Assembly: GCF_036867135.1 (NCBI RefSeq)
Contig: NZ_JBAJIJ010000001.1
Coordinates: 1,364,001 to 1,428,000 of the forward strand
Direction of reading: 5' to 3'
Source: Aeromicrobium sp. Sec7.5
GTDB lineage: Bacteria; Actinomycetota; Actinomycetes; Propionibacteriales; Nocardioidaceae
DNA length: 64,000 nt
In this document: positions 39,477-47,332 of the stretch, piece by piece
Position numbering within the stretch: position 1 is the first letter of the stretch
Layout: each line of letters opens with the position of its first letter
Made by a program: the position numbers and the translations under genes
The notes under the pieces: model-generated
Told to the model about the DNA's origin: nothing
Database searches by the model: none
The model's input: only the letters and a program-made list of their open reading frames with translations

Positions 39477-40670
39477 ATGACTGATCTCCACCCCTTGCGG
39501 GAGCGCGCGGCGAGCCTGGACGCCGCCGACCCCCTGGCGGCCCTCCGTGCGGAGTTCGTCCTCGACCCCGACGTCGTGGCCTACCTCGACGGCAACTCGC
39601 TGGGGCGCCTTCCGGTGCGGACGCAGGAGCGCCTGGCGACGTTCGTCCGCGACGAGTGGGGTGGACGTCTGATCCGTGGCTGGTCCGAGGGATGGGTCGA
39701 CCTCCCCGTCGTCGTGGGTGACGAGGTCGGGGTCCTGGTCGGCGCCACGGCGGGGCAGACGGTCGTGGCCGACTCGACCTCGGTCTGCCTGGCGAAGGCC
39801 CTGCACGCCGCGGTCTCCCTCGTGCCGGGACGGGACCGCCTGGTCGTGAGCACGGCGGACTTCCCGACCGACCGCTACCTGGCGCGTCGCGTCGCCGAGG
39901 GACGAGGGCTCGAGCTCATGGAGGTCGACGACGTCGCCGCGGCGATCGACGACCGCACGGCCGTCGCCCTGGTCAGCCATGTCGACTACCGCACCGGGGC
40001 ACTGCTCGACCTGCCCGGCCTCACCGCGCAGGTGCACGCCGCCGGCGCCGTCGTGGTCTGGGACCTGTGCCACTCGGCGGGCGTCGTGCCGATCGACCTC
40101 GACGCCGCGGGGGTCGACCTCGCCGTGGGGTGCACGTACAAGTACCTCAACGGCGGACCGGGCTCGCCCGCGTTCCTCTACGCCGCGTCCCGGCACCACG
40201 CCAGGCTCGAGCAGCCGCTGCCCGGCTGGTGGAGCGCCGACGACCTGTTCGCGATGGCCGACGAGTACCGGCCCGCACCCGGGATCCGGCGGATGCTGAC
40301 CGGCACGCCGCCCGTCGCAGGGCTGCTCGCGGTGCAGCAGGGCGTGTCGCTGGCGACGGAGGCCGGCGTACCCGCGGCCCGCGCGAAGTCCGAGGCGCTG
40401 ACAGCATTCTGCATCGAGGTGCTCGACGAGCTCGGCCTGGAGGTCGTGACGCCGCGTGACCCGGCCCAGCGGGGGAGCCACGTCACGGTCCGCCTGCACG
40501 ACGCCCGCGCCGTCGCGGAGCGACTGACCGACCGCGGGGTCGTCCCCGACTTCCGGGAGCCCGACCTGCTGCGCCTCGGCCTCGCCCCGCTCACCACCAG
40601 CTTCGGCGAGCTGCTCGACGGCCTCACGGTCCTGGCTGAGGTGCTGGACCAGGTTGGTCCAGTGGGCTAA
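39477..40670 (+). CDS. kynU: Kynureninase
   Basis: The 397-residue pyridoxal-phosphate enzyme splits kynurenine to anthranilate and alanine. The N-terminal AYLDGNSLGRLPV and the cofactor region CTYKYLNGGPGSPAF (Lys222) are kynureninase hallmarks. Other kynurenine-pathway genes such as tryptophan dioxygenase are not in the window, so the supply of substrate is unclear. In many actinobacteria a zinc peptidase gene follows pnp instead; here this gene and a toxin-antitoxin pair occupy the site before dapB, suggesting insertion. The start is the ATG at 39477. Confidence 0.93.
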   Translation: MTDLHPLRERAASLDAADPLAALRAEFVLDPDVVAYLDGNSLGRLPVRTQERLATFVRDEWGGRLIRGWSEGWVDLPVVVGDEVGVLVGATAGQTVVADSTSVCLAKALHAAVSLVPGRDRLVVSTADFPTDRYLARRVAEGRGLELMEVDDVAAAIDDRTAVALVSHVDYRTGALLDLPGLTAQVHAAGAVVVWDLCHSAGVVPIDLDAAGVDLAVGCTYKYLNGGPGSPAFLYAASRHHARLEQPLPGWWSADDLFAMADEYRPAPGIRRMLTGTPPVAGLLAVQQGVSLATEAGVPAARAKSEALTAFCIEVLDELGLEVVTPRDPAQRGSHVTVRLHDARAVAERLTDRGVVPDFREPDLLRLGLAPLTTSFGELLDGLTVLAEVLDQVGPVG

Positions 40671-40673
40671 CGT
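40644..40673 (+). promoter_or_regulatory. Toxin-antitoxin promoter and candidate operator
   Basis: CTGGACC-AGGTT-GGTCCAG (40644-40662) is a perfect 7-base inverted repeat inside the 3' end of kynU. TAACGT (40668-40673) ends 6 bases before the antitoxin ATG. The overlap fits autorepression by the Phd-like antitoxin. Confidence 0.55.
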
Positions 40674-40679
40674 CGGCCC

Positions 40680-40931
40680 ATGGCGATCACGGTCAACATC
40701 CACGAGGCGAAGACCCAGATGTCGAAGCTCGCCCGCGCCGTCGAGGCGGGAGAGACGGTGATCGTCGCGCGGGCCGGCACGCCGATCATGGAGTGGCGCT
40801 CGGTCCACCCTCGCAAGCCCTTGTTCGGCTCGATCCCGGGATTTGGCGGTCCGGACTGGGAGGGGGCCTTCACCGACGAGGCGGACGCAGAGATCCGCGC
40901 CATGTTCGATGACGACCTGGGGCTCGCGTGA
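40680..40931 (+). CDS. Phd/YefM-family antitoxin
   Basis: The 83-residue protein begins ITVNIHEAKTQMSKLARAVEAGETVIVARAGTPI, read in parts: the standard Phd/YefM DNA-binding domain, in which a short strand and a two-helix pair recognise the operator. The C-terminal 40 residues would wrap around the toxin. It overlaps the PIN toxin gene by 4 bases (GTGA). A leaderless promoter and an inverted-repeat operator precede it. The partner identifies it as the antitoxin of a YefM-PIN module. Confidence 0.9.
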   Translation: MAITVNIHEAKTQMSKLARAVEAGETVIVARAGTPIMEWRSVHPRKPLFGSIPGFGGPDWEGAFTDEADAEIRAMFDDDLGLA

Positions 40932-41311
40932 TCCTGCTCGACACCCACGTCCTGCTCTGGCTGTTGCGGGGAGAGCCCCGACTCGGCTCCGACGCTCAGG
41001 ACATCATCGGATCGCACCATCCGGCGCACTACTCGGCGGTCAGCTCGTGGGAGATGACCATCAAGACGATGAAGGGCCGACTCGACATTCCCCGCGACTG
41101 CGTCGAACGACTCGACGAGGTGGGCCTGCGGCAGCTGCCGTTCGTCGCCGAGCACGCGGACGCCATGCGGGCGTTCCCCGAGCTCGACGGCCACGACCCG
41201 TTCGACCGGGCCCTCGTCGCGCAGGCCGCGGCCGAGGGCTTGGTGTTCCTCACCGCTGATCGGCGGCTGCTCGCGCTCGACCGCTCCTGGATCGTCGACG
41301 CCACGGTGTGA
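40928..41311 (+). CDS. PIN-domain ribonuclease toxin (VapC-like)
   Basis: The 127-residue protein shows the acidic residues of a PIN nuclease: Asp5 in MILLDTHVLLWLL, a glutamate in VSSWEMTIK and aspartates in DPFDRALVAQA and LTADRRLL. PIN toxins of this type cut tRNA or rRNA in a magnesium-dependent manner. The GTG start overlaps the antitoxin stop. The WEM/Sll0205-like group typically pairs with YefM/Phd antitoxins, as here. All key residues are present, so the toxin looks intact. Confidence 0.92.
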   Translation: MILLDTHVLLWLLRGEPRLGSDAQDIIGSHHPAHYSAVSSWEMTIKTMKGRLDIPRDCVERLDEVGLRQLPFVAEHADAMRAFPELDGHDPFDRALVAQAAAEGLVFLTADRRLLALDRSWIVDATV

Positions 41312-41328
41312 GGTCGGTGGCAGGGTCA

Positions 41329-41334
41329 CTAGGC
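41329..41334 (+). promoter_or_regulatory. -10 box TAGGCT before dapB
   Basis: TAGGCT ends 8 bases before the dapB ATG, giving a leader of 0-2 bases. Confidence 0.45.
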
Positions 41335-41342
41335 TGACGGGC

Positions 41343-42086
41343 ATGACACGAGTGGCCGTGATCGGCGCGAACGGACGCATGGGCTCGACCTCGGTCGCAG
41401 CGATCGACGCGAGCGAGGACCTGCAGGTCGTCTCGCAGCTCGACGTCGGGGACGACCTGGCGGCCATCACCGAGGAGGCGGCTCACGTCGCCCTCGTGTT
41501 CTCGACCCCCGACGTCGCGCTCGACCACGTCCGCTGGTGCGTCGAGCACGGTGTTCACGTCGTGGTCGGCACGTCGGGCTTCGGCGACGACAAGATCACG
41601 GAGGTCGAACGGATCAGCGCGGCGCACCCCGGCATCGGCGTGCTCGTGGTGCCGAACTTCTCGATCGGTGCGGTGCTCCTGATGAAGTTCGCCGCCGACG
41701 CCGCGCCGTTCTTCGAGTCCGTCGAGGTCATCGAGATGCATCACCCGGACAAGATCGACGCACCCTCCGGCACCGCGACCCGCACGGCCGAGCTCATCGG
41801 CCAGGCACGGGAGGCGGCGGGCTCGCCACCGCTGCCGGACGCCACCACGACCGATCCCGGCGGCGCTCGTGGCGCCTCGGTGGCCGGCGTGCCGGTGCAC
41901 GCCGTCCGTGCCCGAGGATTCGTGGCTTCGCAGGAGGTCATCCTGGGGGGCACCGGCGAGATCCTCAGCCTGCGCCACGACTCCTCCACGCGGGAGTCGT
42001 TCATGCCGGGCGTCCTGACCGCGCTGCGCTGGGCGCCGACGAACGCCGGCGTGACGGTGGGCCTCGACGCGGCGCTCGGCCTCTAG
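41343..42086 (+). CDS. dapB: 4-hydroxy-tetrahydrodipicolinate reductase
   Basis: The 247-residue enzyme uses NAD(P)H in the lysine and diaminopimelate pathway that feeds peptidoglycan. VIGANGRMGS is the dinucleotide site, and EMHHPDKIDAPSGTA carries the catalytic histidine pair and lysine. DapA, the preceding enzyme of the pathway, is encoded at 46427. The stop codon shares the CTAG with the convergent azlD stop, so the two genes overlap by 4 bases at their ends. Confidence 0.95.
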   Translation: MTRVAVIGANGRMGSTSVAAIDASEDLQVVSQLDVGDDLAAITEEAAHVALVFSTPDVALDHVRWCVEHGVHVVVGTSGFGDDKITEVERISAAHPGIGVLVVPNFSIGAVLLMKFAADAAPFFESVEVIEMHHPDKIDAPSGTATRTAELIGQAREAAGSPPLPDATTTDPGGARGASVAGVPVHAVRARGFVASQEVILGGTGEILSLRHDSSTRESFMPGVLTALRWAPTNAGVTVGLDAALGL

Positions 42087-42397
42087 ACGAGCCGCACGAG
42101 CGCGGTCGCGGTCGCCGCCAGCACGAGCATCGGCAGGAACGGGACCCGGGCCAGCAGGCACGCCACCGCGGTCGCGACGCCCGCCAACCGGGCGTCGAGC
42201 ACGACTTCGCGGTCGCCGGCGGCCGCCTGCACCGCCACCAGCGCGGCGAGCAGTCCGACCGGGATCAGCGCCGTGGCCCGCACGGTGAACCGGTGCTCCA
42301 GCACGACGGCGGGCACCGACAGCCCGGCCAGCTTCAGTGCGTAGCAACCGACGCAGACGGCCAGGACGCCCCACCACAGGTCAGTCACGTCGCCCAC
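42083..42397 (-). CDS. azlD: AzlD-type branched-chain amino-acid export subunit
   Basis: The 104-residue protein consists of about four hydrophobic helices and ends in the membrane, as for AzlD, the small partner of AzlC in branched-chain amino-acid efflux or azaleucine resistance. It begins MGDVTDLWWGVLAVCVGCYALKLAGL, a typical AzlD opening. It overlaps azlC by 17 bases. It converges with dapB, with both stop codons inside one CTAG. Confidence 0.88.
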   Translation of the reverse strand: MGDVTDLWWGVLAVCVGCYALKLAGLSVPAVVLEHRFTVRATALIPVGLLAALVAVQAAAGDREVVLDARLAGVATAVACLLARVPFLPMLVLAATATALVRLV

Positions 42398-43097
42398 CCC
42401 AGACCAAGCCGAGCGCGACCGCGGAGAGTCCGCCGATGATGATCGGCACGCCCGGGGAGGTGAACGGCACGAGCAGCAGGGCGAGCGCGACTGCGGTGAC
42501 GGCGACAGCGCGGGTCACGGGGGAGTCCAGGCGCGGCCACAGGAGCCCGAGGAAGGCCGCGGCGACCGCTCCGTCGAGGCCGATCGCCTCGGGGTCGCCG
42601 ATCGCGTCGCCCGCGATCGCTCCCGCCGCAGTGGTGAGGTTCCAGATCAGGAAGATCGTGATGCCGGTCCAGTAGAACCCCAGCCGCGCCTGGTGGGACG
42701 TCGGTCGGGTCACGCCCATCGCCGTCGACTCGTCGATGACCAGGTGCGCCGTGGCCCATCGCCGCCAGCCCTTGACCGGCAGGTGCGGGGCCATGCTGAT
42801 GCCGTAGAACACGTTGCGGCCACCCAGCAGGACCGAGGTGAGCGCGCCGGCGACGGGCGACCCGCCGGAGGCCACGACGCCGACGAACGCGAACTGGGAC
42901 GCCCCGGTGAAGGCCAGCAGCGAGAGCGCGCAGGTCTGCCAGACGCTCAGGCCCGCCGCAGGTCCCAGGGCGCCGAACGTCACGCCGTACAGCCCGACGC
43001 CGATCCCGACGCCGAGCGCGTCCCGGACGATCGCCCGGTCGGCCTCGCGGTCGTGCTCGGGTCCGGGGTCCGGCTCGGGGTCGTGCTGGGAGCTCAT
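42381..43097 (-). CDS. azlC: AzlC-family branched-chain amino-acid exporter
   Basis: The 238-residue membrane protein has about six helices and the AzlC signatures LLAFTGASQFAFVGVV and NVFYGISMAPHLP. AzlC works with AzlD; homologues such as BrnF export branched-chain amino acids and methionine. The ATG at 43097 overlaps the acetyltransferase stop by ATGA; the longer frame to 43550 is not protein-like. It belongs to a minus-strand operon of four tightly overlapping genes. Confidence 0.9.
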   Translation of the reverse strand: MSSQHDPEPDPGPEHDREADRAIVRDALGVGIGVGLYGVTFGALGPAAGLSVWQTCALSLLAFTGASQFAFVGVVASGGSPVAGALTSVLLGGRNVFYGISMAPHLPVKGWRRWATAHLVIDESTAMGVTRPTSHQARLGFYWTGITIFLIWNLTTAAGAIAGDAIGDPEAIGLDGAVAAAFLGLLWPRLDSPVTRAVAVTAVALALLLVPFTSPGVPIIIGGLSAVALGLVWGGRRD

Positions 43098-43642
43098 GCC
43101 ACCGCGGTGTGGAGGCGGACCTGCTTGATGCGGCGACCATCGGGAGCCTCGAGCTCGCGGTACGCGCCGTCGGAGGCCCAGCCGCCCGACGTCAGGAGCA
43201 GGCGCGTGCCGTCGTCGCCCGCCGCGACCCAGGTGCGCAGGTAGGCGAAGCCGTCGGCCGCGGTGGTGTCGACGGCCGCCTGGACCAAGCGCGACGCGTG
43301 CCCGGCGCGCCGTGAGGCGGGGACCACAGCCAGGTCGCCGAGCTCGGCGTCGCGGACCGGATCGGCGTCGGGGTCGGTGCCCGGGTGCACCACGGCGTAC
43401 CCGACCACGACGTCGTCGTCCGTGGCGACCAGGACGCGGAATCGTGCCTCGGGGGAGTGCGTGAGGGTGCTGCGCCACCGGTCGGCGTGCTCCGCGAGCT
43501 CGCCGAAGGCCCCGTCGAGCTGAGCGGCGTCGAGCCAGTCGGCGAGCCACACCTCGCGCTGCAGGGTCGCGATCCTCGTGGCGTCGTCGGGCCAGGCGAG
43601 CCTGACGGCGTCACCGGACCCGGAGGCCGATGCCCCGCTCAC
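43094..43642 (-). CDS. GNAT-family acetyltransferase
   Basis: The 182-residue protein has a GNAT fold: VLVATDDDVVVGYAVVHPG, ELGDLAVVPASRRAGHASRLVQAAV (acetyl-CoA loop), and a late TSGGWASDGAYREL helix. The substrate is unknown, though its neighbours export amino acids, so an amino acid or amine is possible. The GTG start overlaps the upstream stop (GTGA) and its own stop overlaps azlC (ATGA). Confidence 0.82.
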   Translation of the reverse strand: MSGASASGSGDAVRLAWPDDATRIATLQREVWLADWLDAAQLDGAFGELAEHADRWRSTLTHSPEARFRVLVATDDDVVVGYAVVHPGTDPDADPVRDAELGDLAVVPASRRAGHASRLVQAAVDTTAADGFAYLRTWVAAGDDGTRLLLTSGGWASDGAYRELEAPDGRRIKQVRLHTAVA

Positions 43643-44133
43643 ACGAAGGAGTCGATGAGATCCGACTCGGCGCCGTTCGCATCGAGCATGGTCGCGGTCA
43701 TCGAGACGTTGCGCAGCGACGGCCACACCTCGAAGGCCATCACGGCCAGGCCGGGCAGGCCGGCGATCGCGATCGGCCATCCTCCGGAGTCGGTCACGAA
43801 CGCGACGAGCACCGCGATCAGCAGCGGTGCCTCGCACAGGATCAGCTTGCGGACGGTCTGGGCCGCGTACACGCCCACCGCCGTGCTGCGGTTCTCCTCG
43901 GGATCGGCGGCCGGGTCGAGCGGACCGGCCGAGAGCCAGACACGATCGGCCAGGAAGGCGCCGAGCGCGACGGCAGCGAGGAGCCCGACCCAGACGGCCC
44001 AGTGCGGGCGGTCGGCGTCGGTGCCACCCAGCATCCAGAACAGCGCGGCGAGGAAGGCAGCCGTCAGCACGATCTGCAGGAGCGCGAAGTTCCGGAGCTC
44101 GCGGGGGGTGGCGTCGTACTCGTTCTGTGCCAT
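43639..44133 (-). CDS. Membrane protein of unknown function
   Basis: The 164-residue protein has four likely transmembrane helices (near residues 20-40, 45-65, 95-125 and 128-145) and short soluble ends. I do not recognise the family. It heads a four-gene operon with a GNAT enzyme, azlC and azlD, all overlapping by 4 to 17 bases, so it may take part in amino-acid export or its sensing. The ATG is chosen at 44133; a longer start at 44169 is less likely. GAGAAT lies 6 bases upstream as a weak -10. Confidence 0.65.
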   Translation of the reverse strand: MAQNEYDATPRELRNFALLQIVLTAAFLAALFWMLGGTDADRPHWAVWVGLLAAVALGAFLADRVWLSAGPLDPAADPEENRSTAVGVYAAQTVRKLILCEAPLLIAVLVAFVTDSGGWPIAIAGLPGLAVMAFEVWPSLRNVSMTATMLDANGAESDLIDSFV

Positions 44134-44189
44134 GGCCGAATTCTCGCACAGGGCGGGTCGGCGTCCCACTCGTGCGGGGCCGCGTTCGG

Positions 44190-44195
44190 TAGCCT
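44190..44195 (+). promoter_or_regulatory. -10 box TAGCCT before thyA
   Basis: TAGCCT ends 6 bases before the thyA ATG, predicting a leaderless thyA-dfrA message. Confidence 0.5.
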
Positions 44196-44201
44196 CGGGG
44201 C

Positions 44202-45011
44202 ATGCAGCAGTACCTCGACCTCGTGAAGCGGATCCTCGACGAGGGCGTCGAGAAGGGCGACCGCACGGGCACCGGCACCCGCAGCGTCTTCGGTCACCAG
44301 ATGCGCTTCGACCTGCGCGAGGGATTCCCCCTGGTCACGACCAAGAAGATCCACCTGAAGTCGGTCGTCGGCGAGCTGCTCTGGTTCGTCTCCGGCGAGA
44401 CCAACGTGCGGTGGCTGCAGGAGAACGGCATCTCCATCTGGAACGAGTGGGCCGACGAGCACGGCGAGCTGGGTCCCGTCTACGGGCACCAGTGGCGCTC
44501 CTGGCCCACGCCGACGGGCGAGACGATCGACCAGCTCCGCGGCGTGGTCGAGGCGCTCAAGACCGACCCGAACTCGCGCCGGCACATCGTCAGCGCCTGG
44601 AACGTCGCCGACCTCGACGCCATGGCGCTCGCTCCGTGCCACGCGTTCTTCCAGTTCTACGTCGCGCCGCAGGCCGACGGCCCCGGCCGCCTCAGCTGCC
44701 AGCTGTACCAGCGCTCGGCCGACGTCTTCCTCGGCGTGCCCTTCAACATCGCGTCGTACGCGTTGCTGACGCACATGGTGGCGCAGGTCGCGGGCTTGGA
44801 GGTCGGCGACTTCGTGCACACGCTCGGCGACGCGCACCTGTACCTGAACCACCTCGACCAGGCGCGCGAGCAGCTGACGCGCGAGCCCCGTGCGCTTCCG
44901 GAGCTGTGGCTCGATCCCGCGGTGACCGACATCGACGGGTTCGGGTTCGACCAGATCAAGGTCGCGGGCTACGACCCGCATCCCCTGATCAAGGCCCCGA
45001 TCGCCATATGA
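44202..45011 (+). CDS. thyA: Thymidylate synthase
   Basis: The 269-residue enzyme makes dTMP from dUMP with methylene-tetrahydrofolate. The active-site nucleophile is Cys146 in [11 protein letters not shown], at the same number as in E. coli. [17 protein letters not shown] and [16 protein letters not shown] are further signatures. It overlaps dfrA by ATGA, so dihydrofolate produced by ThyA is recycled by its neighbour. Some actinobacteria have ThyX in the dapB-dapA interval instead. Confidence 0.97.
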   Translation: MQQYLDLVKRILDEGVEKGDRTGTGTRSVFGHQMRFDLREGFPLVTTKKIHLKSVVGELLWFVSGETNVRWLQENGISIWNEWADEHGELGPVYGHQWRSWPTPTGETIDQLRGVVEALKTDPNSRRHIVSAWNVADLDAMALAPCHAFFQFYVAPQADGPGRLSCQLYQRSADVFLGVPFNIASYALLTHMVAQVAGLEVGDFVHTLGDAHLYLNHLDQAREQLTREPRALPELWLDPAVTDIDGFGFDQIKVAGYDPHPLIKAPIAI

Positions 45012-45481
45012 CGCTCACCCTCGTCGTGGCGATGGGGTCGAACCGGGTCATCGGCGCCGCAGGCACCCTGCCGTGGCACCTGCCGGAGGACCTGGCGCAC
45101 TTCAAGCGGGTCACCCTCGGACATCCCATCATCATGGGTCGCACGACGTACGAGTCGATCGGGCGCCCGCTACCGGGTCGCACGACGATCGTCGTGACAC
45201 GGCAGCACGACTGGTCGGCCGAGGGCGTCGAGGTGGCGCACTCGCTCGACGACGCGATCGAGCGGGCGGCCGGTCTCGACGACGAGGCGTTCCTCGTGGG
45301 CGGAGCCCAGGTGTACGCCGAGGCGCTCGAGCGCGACCTGGTCGACACCCTCGTCGTCACCCGCGTGCGGCAGGCGCCCGACGGTGACGCGTGGTTCCCC
45401 ACGATCGACTGGGAGCGCTGGCGCGAGGCGGCCCAGGAGCCGCACGCCGAGTTCGACATCGTGACGTACGAGCGGGGCTGA
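45008..45481 (+). CDS. folA: Dihydrofolate reductase
   Basis: The 157-residue enzyme reduces dihydrofolate with [34 protein letters not shown], in parts, is the substrate-binding start, and [11 protein letters not shown] with [12 protein letters not shown] give the NADPH-site signatures. It starts inside the thyA stop (ATGA). Known target of trimethoprim-like drugs. Converges with the thioesterase gene at 45485, leaving three bases. Confidence 0.96.
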   Translation: MTLTLVVAMGSNRVIGAAGTLPWHLPEDLAHFKRVTLGHPIIMGRTTYESIGRPLPGRTTIVVTRQHDWSAEGVEVAHSLDDAIERAAGLDDEAFLVGGAQVYAEALERDLVDTLVVTRVRQAPDGDAWFPTIDWERWREAAQEPHAEFDIVTYERG

Positions 45482-45484
45482 GCC

Positions 45485-46276
45485 TCAGGCCAGGAGGGCG
45501 ATCTGTCGGCTCGTGGCCACGAGCCGGCCCTGCTGGTCCCACAGGCGCACGTCCTCGTCGTGGAACCCGTCGACCGCGCGGCGACTGATGACCTCCATCT
45601 GCACCCAGTCGGAGGTGAACCTGCGCCAGAAGTGCACCGTGAGCTGGATCGTGGACGAGGCGAGCTCGCCGAGGTCGGCCAGCACGGGCGGGTAGGCGTC
45701 GACGATGGCCCCTGCGGCGAAGGCGTCGACCGGACGCTCGTCGACCGGCCGGATCCAGAAGTGCGCCGTGGGATCTCCCGAGGGCGTGCCGGCGATCCAT
45801 CCCGGAACCGCGGCGTGCCGAGTCGTGTAGCGGCGCGCGACCGCCGGGACGAGCTCGTCGGGGAAGTCGGCCATCGGGTCGATGCCGTCGTCCGGTGCCG
45901 GGAGCGCGGGCGCGACGTCGTCGAGGTGCTGCTGCGAGCCCGCGAGGTCGACGTCGTGGAGGCTGACGACGCCGTGCGTGATCGGGACGTCGCCCTGGCT
46001 CAGCACGACCGTGAACGTCGACACCCGGCGGCCCTCGCGGACCGGCGTCACGGACACGACGGCAGGTCCCGGCCTGGTCGGCTTCAGGTAGGTGACGGCG
46101 ACCGACAGGGGGTCGGGCTTGTCGGACTCCGCGAGCGCCGCGCGCAGCAGGATCGCCAGGAGGTAACCGCCGTTGGCCGTGCCGGCCGGCGTGTTCCAGT
46201 CGTCGGTGAGGTCGACCGATCGCCGGCCGGGCGAGACGGGTTCGGACCAGGTGGCGGCGTCCAGCTCGTGGGTCAT
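45485..46276 (-). CDS. Thioesterase family protein (TesB-like hotdog)
   Basis: The 263-residue protein has a double-hotdog layout like acyl-CoA thioesterase II: an N-terminal half with NGGYLLAILLRAAL and TVVLSQGD, and a C-terminal half with STIQLTVHFWRRF and DVRLWDQQGRLVATSRQIALL. It probably hydrolyses acyl-CoA esters. The ATG at 46276 is used; a longer frame into dapA is a shadow. CAGGAT lies 6 bases upstream, so it may be leaderless. The neighbouring genes give no pathway context. Confidence 0.82.
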   Translation of the reverse strand: MTHELDAATWSEPVSPGRRSVDLTDDWNTPAGTANGGYLLAILLRAALAESDKPDPLSVAVTYLKPTRPGPAVVSVTPVREGRRVSTFTVVLSQGDVPITHGVVSLHDVDLAGSQQHLDDVAPALPAPDDGIDPMADFPDELVPAVARRYTTRHAAVPGWIAGTPSGDPTAHFWIRPVDERPVDAFAAGAIVDAYPPVLADLGELASSTIQLTVHFWRRFTSDWVQMEVISRRAVDGFHDEDVRLWDQQGRLVATSRQIALLA

Positions 46277-46282
46277 GGCGCC

Positions 46283-46288
46283 ATCCTG
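46283..46288 (-). promoter_or_regulatory. -10 box CAGGAT before thioesterase gene
   Basis: On the minus strand CAGGAT ends 6 bases before the ATG at 46276. Confidence 0.35.
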
Positions 46289-46333
46289 CCGGGTCGTCGG
46301 CGTGCGGGGCGCGGGGGCGCGGTCGTGCCGCGA

Positions 46334-46339
46334 TAACCT
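46334..46339 (+). promoter_or_regulatory. -10 box TAACCT before the dapA leader ORF
   Basis: TAACCT ends 7 bases before the leader ORF ATG at 46347, so the transcript can begin on that ATG. Confidence 0.45.
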
Positions 46340-46346
46340 CGTCTTC

Positions 46347-46430
46347 ATGAGCGAGCGCCAGCGAGTGAGCACGAGCACGTGGCAGGTCGTCACCTGCGAA
46401 GATGGTCTTGCGGGGCAGGTGACGTCATGA
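46347..46430 (+). CDS. Candidate 27-residue leader peptide, coupled to dapA
   Basis: The short ORF MSERQRVSTSTW...GQVTS starts 7 bases after a TAACCT box, as in leaderless genes here, and its stop overlaps the dapA start by ATGA. The peptide is rich in Ser and Thr and contains no lysine, so it is not an obvious lysine-codon attenuator. Its last third is the RNA that forms the two alternative hairpins. It may be translated merely to couple dapA, or to switch the hairpins as ribosomes pass. It is too short for certainty; conservation in related genomes would decide. Confidence 0.4.
   Translation: MSERQRVSTSTWQVVTCEDGLAGQVTS
46382..46423 (+). promoter_or_regulatory. Mutually exclusive hairpins controlling dapA ribosome-binding site
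   Basis: Hairpin 1 pairs GCAGGT (46382-46387) with ACCTGC (46392-46397). Hairpin 2 pairs GTCACCTGC (46389-46397) with GCAGGTGAC (46415-46423). They share 46392-46397. The hairpin 2 right arm contains AGGTG, the dapA ribosome-binding site 5 bases before the ATG, so hairpin 2 would mask it and hairpin 1 would free it. Confidence 0.55.
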
Positions 46431-47332
46431 CGTCTCCGCTCGCCACGGCCGGCGCGCCCTTCGGGCGCGTGCTCACCGCGATGGTGACCCCGTTCACCGA
46501 CGACGGTGACCTGGATCTCGACGGCGCGCAGAAGCTCGCGTCGCACCTGGTCGACGCGGGCAACGACGGACTCGTCGTCTCCGGCACGACGGGGGAGTCG
46601 CCCACCACGAGTGGCGAGGAGGACGGTCGCCTGCTGGCGGCGGTGCTCGAGGCGGTCGGCGACCGCGCCACGGTGGTGGCCGGTGTCGGGACCAACGACA
46701 CGCGCCACTCGGTCGAGCTGGCCGAGGCCGCCGCCCGCATCGGTGCGCACGGTCTGCTCCTCGTGACGCCCTACTACTCCCGCCCCCCGCAGGCCGGCAT
46801 CATCGGCCACGTCGACGCGGTGGCGGCGGCAGCCGGCGACGTGCCGATCATGCTCTACGACATCCCCGGCCGCACCGGTACCGAGCTCACGCGAGAGACG
46901 TACCTCGCGATGAACGACCGGCCCACCGTCACCGCCATGAAGGACGCCGTCGGCGACCTCCACCGTGGGGCCTGGATCATGGACAACACCGACCTCGCCC
47001 TCTACTCCGGCGACGACGTCCTCAACCTCGGCTGGCTCGCCGTCGGGGCGGCCGGAGTCGTCAGCGTCGTGGGGCACGTGGCCGGACCGCAGTACAAGGC
47101 CATGGTCGAGGCGGTCGACGCCGGCGACCTGGCCACCGCCCGTCGCATCGACCGGGGCCTCATCGGCCTCGTCGCGGCGATCATGGGCCAGACCCAGGGT
47201 GCGATCGCGGCGAAGGTCGCGGCGCACGAGCTGGGTCTCATCAGTTCACCCCGGGTGCGTCTGCCGCTGTCGCAGGCCACCGACGAGCAGGTCGCGATGA
47301 TTCGCGCCGCCATCCAGAAAGACACTGCATGA
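46427..47332 (+). CDS. dapA: 4-hydroxy-tetrahydrodipicolinate synthase
   Basis: The 301-residue TIM-barrel enzyme joins pyruvate and aspartate semialdehyde at the first committed step of lysine/DAP synthesis. The Schiff-base lysine is in TVTAMKDAVGD, and the catalytic tyrosine is in TPYYSRPPQ. GTTGESPTT is the family's substrate loop. The ATG at 46427 lies in a perfect palindrome, GACGTCATGACGTC, and overlaps the stop of the leader ORF. It overlaps rnj by ATGA. The dapA-rnj pair is conserved in actinobacteria. Confidence 0.96.
   Translation: MTSPLATAGAPFGRVLTAMVTPFTDDGDLDLDGAQKLASHLVDAGNDGLVVSGTTGESPTTSGEEDGRLLAAVLEAVGDRATVVAGVGTNDTRHSVELAEAAARIGAHGLLLVTPYYSRPPQAGIIGHVDAVAAAAGDVPIMLYDIPGRTGTELTRETYLAMNDRPTVTAMKDAVGDLHRGAWIMDNTDLALYSGDDVLNLGWLAVGAAGVVSVVGHVAGPQYKAMVEAVDAGDLATARRIDRGLIGLVAAIMGQTQGAIAAKVAAHELGLISSPRVRLPLSQATDEQVAMIRAAIQKDTA

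Noticed and set aside
36896..39478. Minus-strand frame of 860 codons opposite pnp
   Set aside because: Shadow of pnp; composition is Val/Asp/Leu/Arg-rich without domains.
43385..45007. Long plus-strand frame leading into the dihydrofolate reductase gene
   Set aside because: It runs through thyA in another frame; the real start is the ATGA overlap at 45008.
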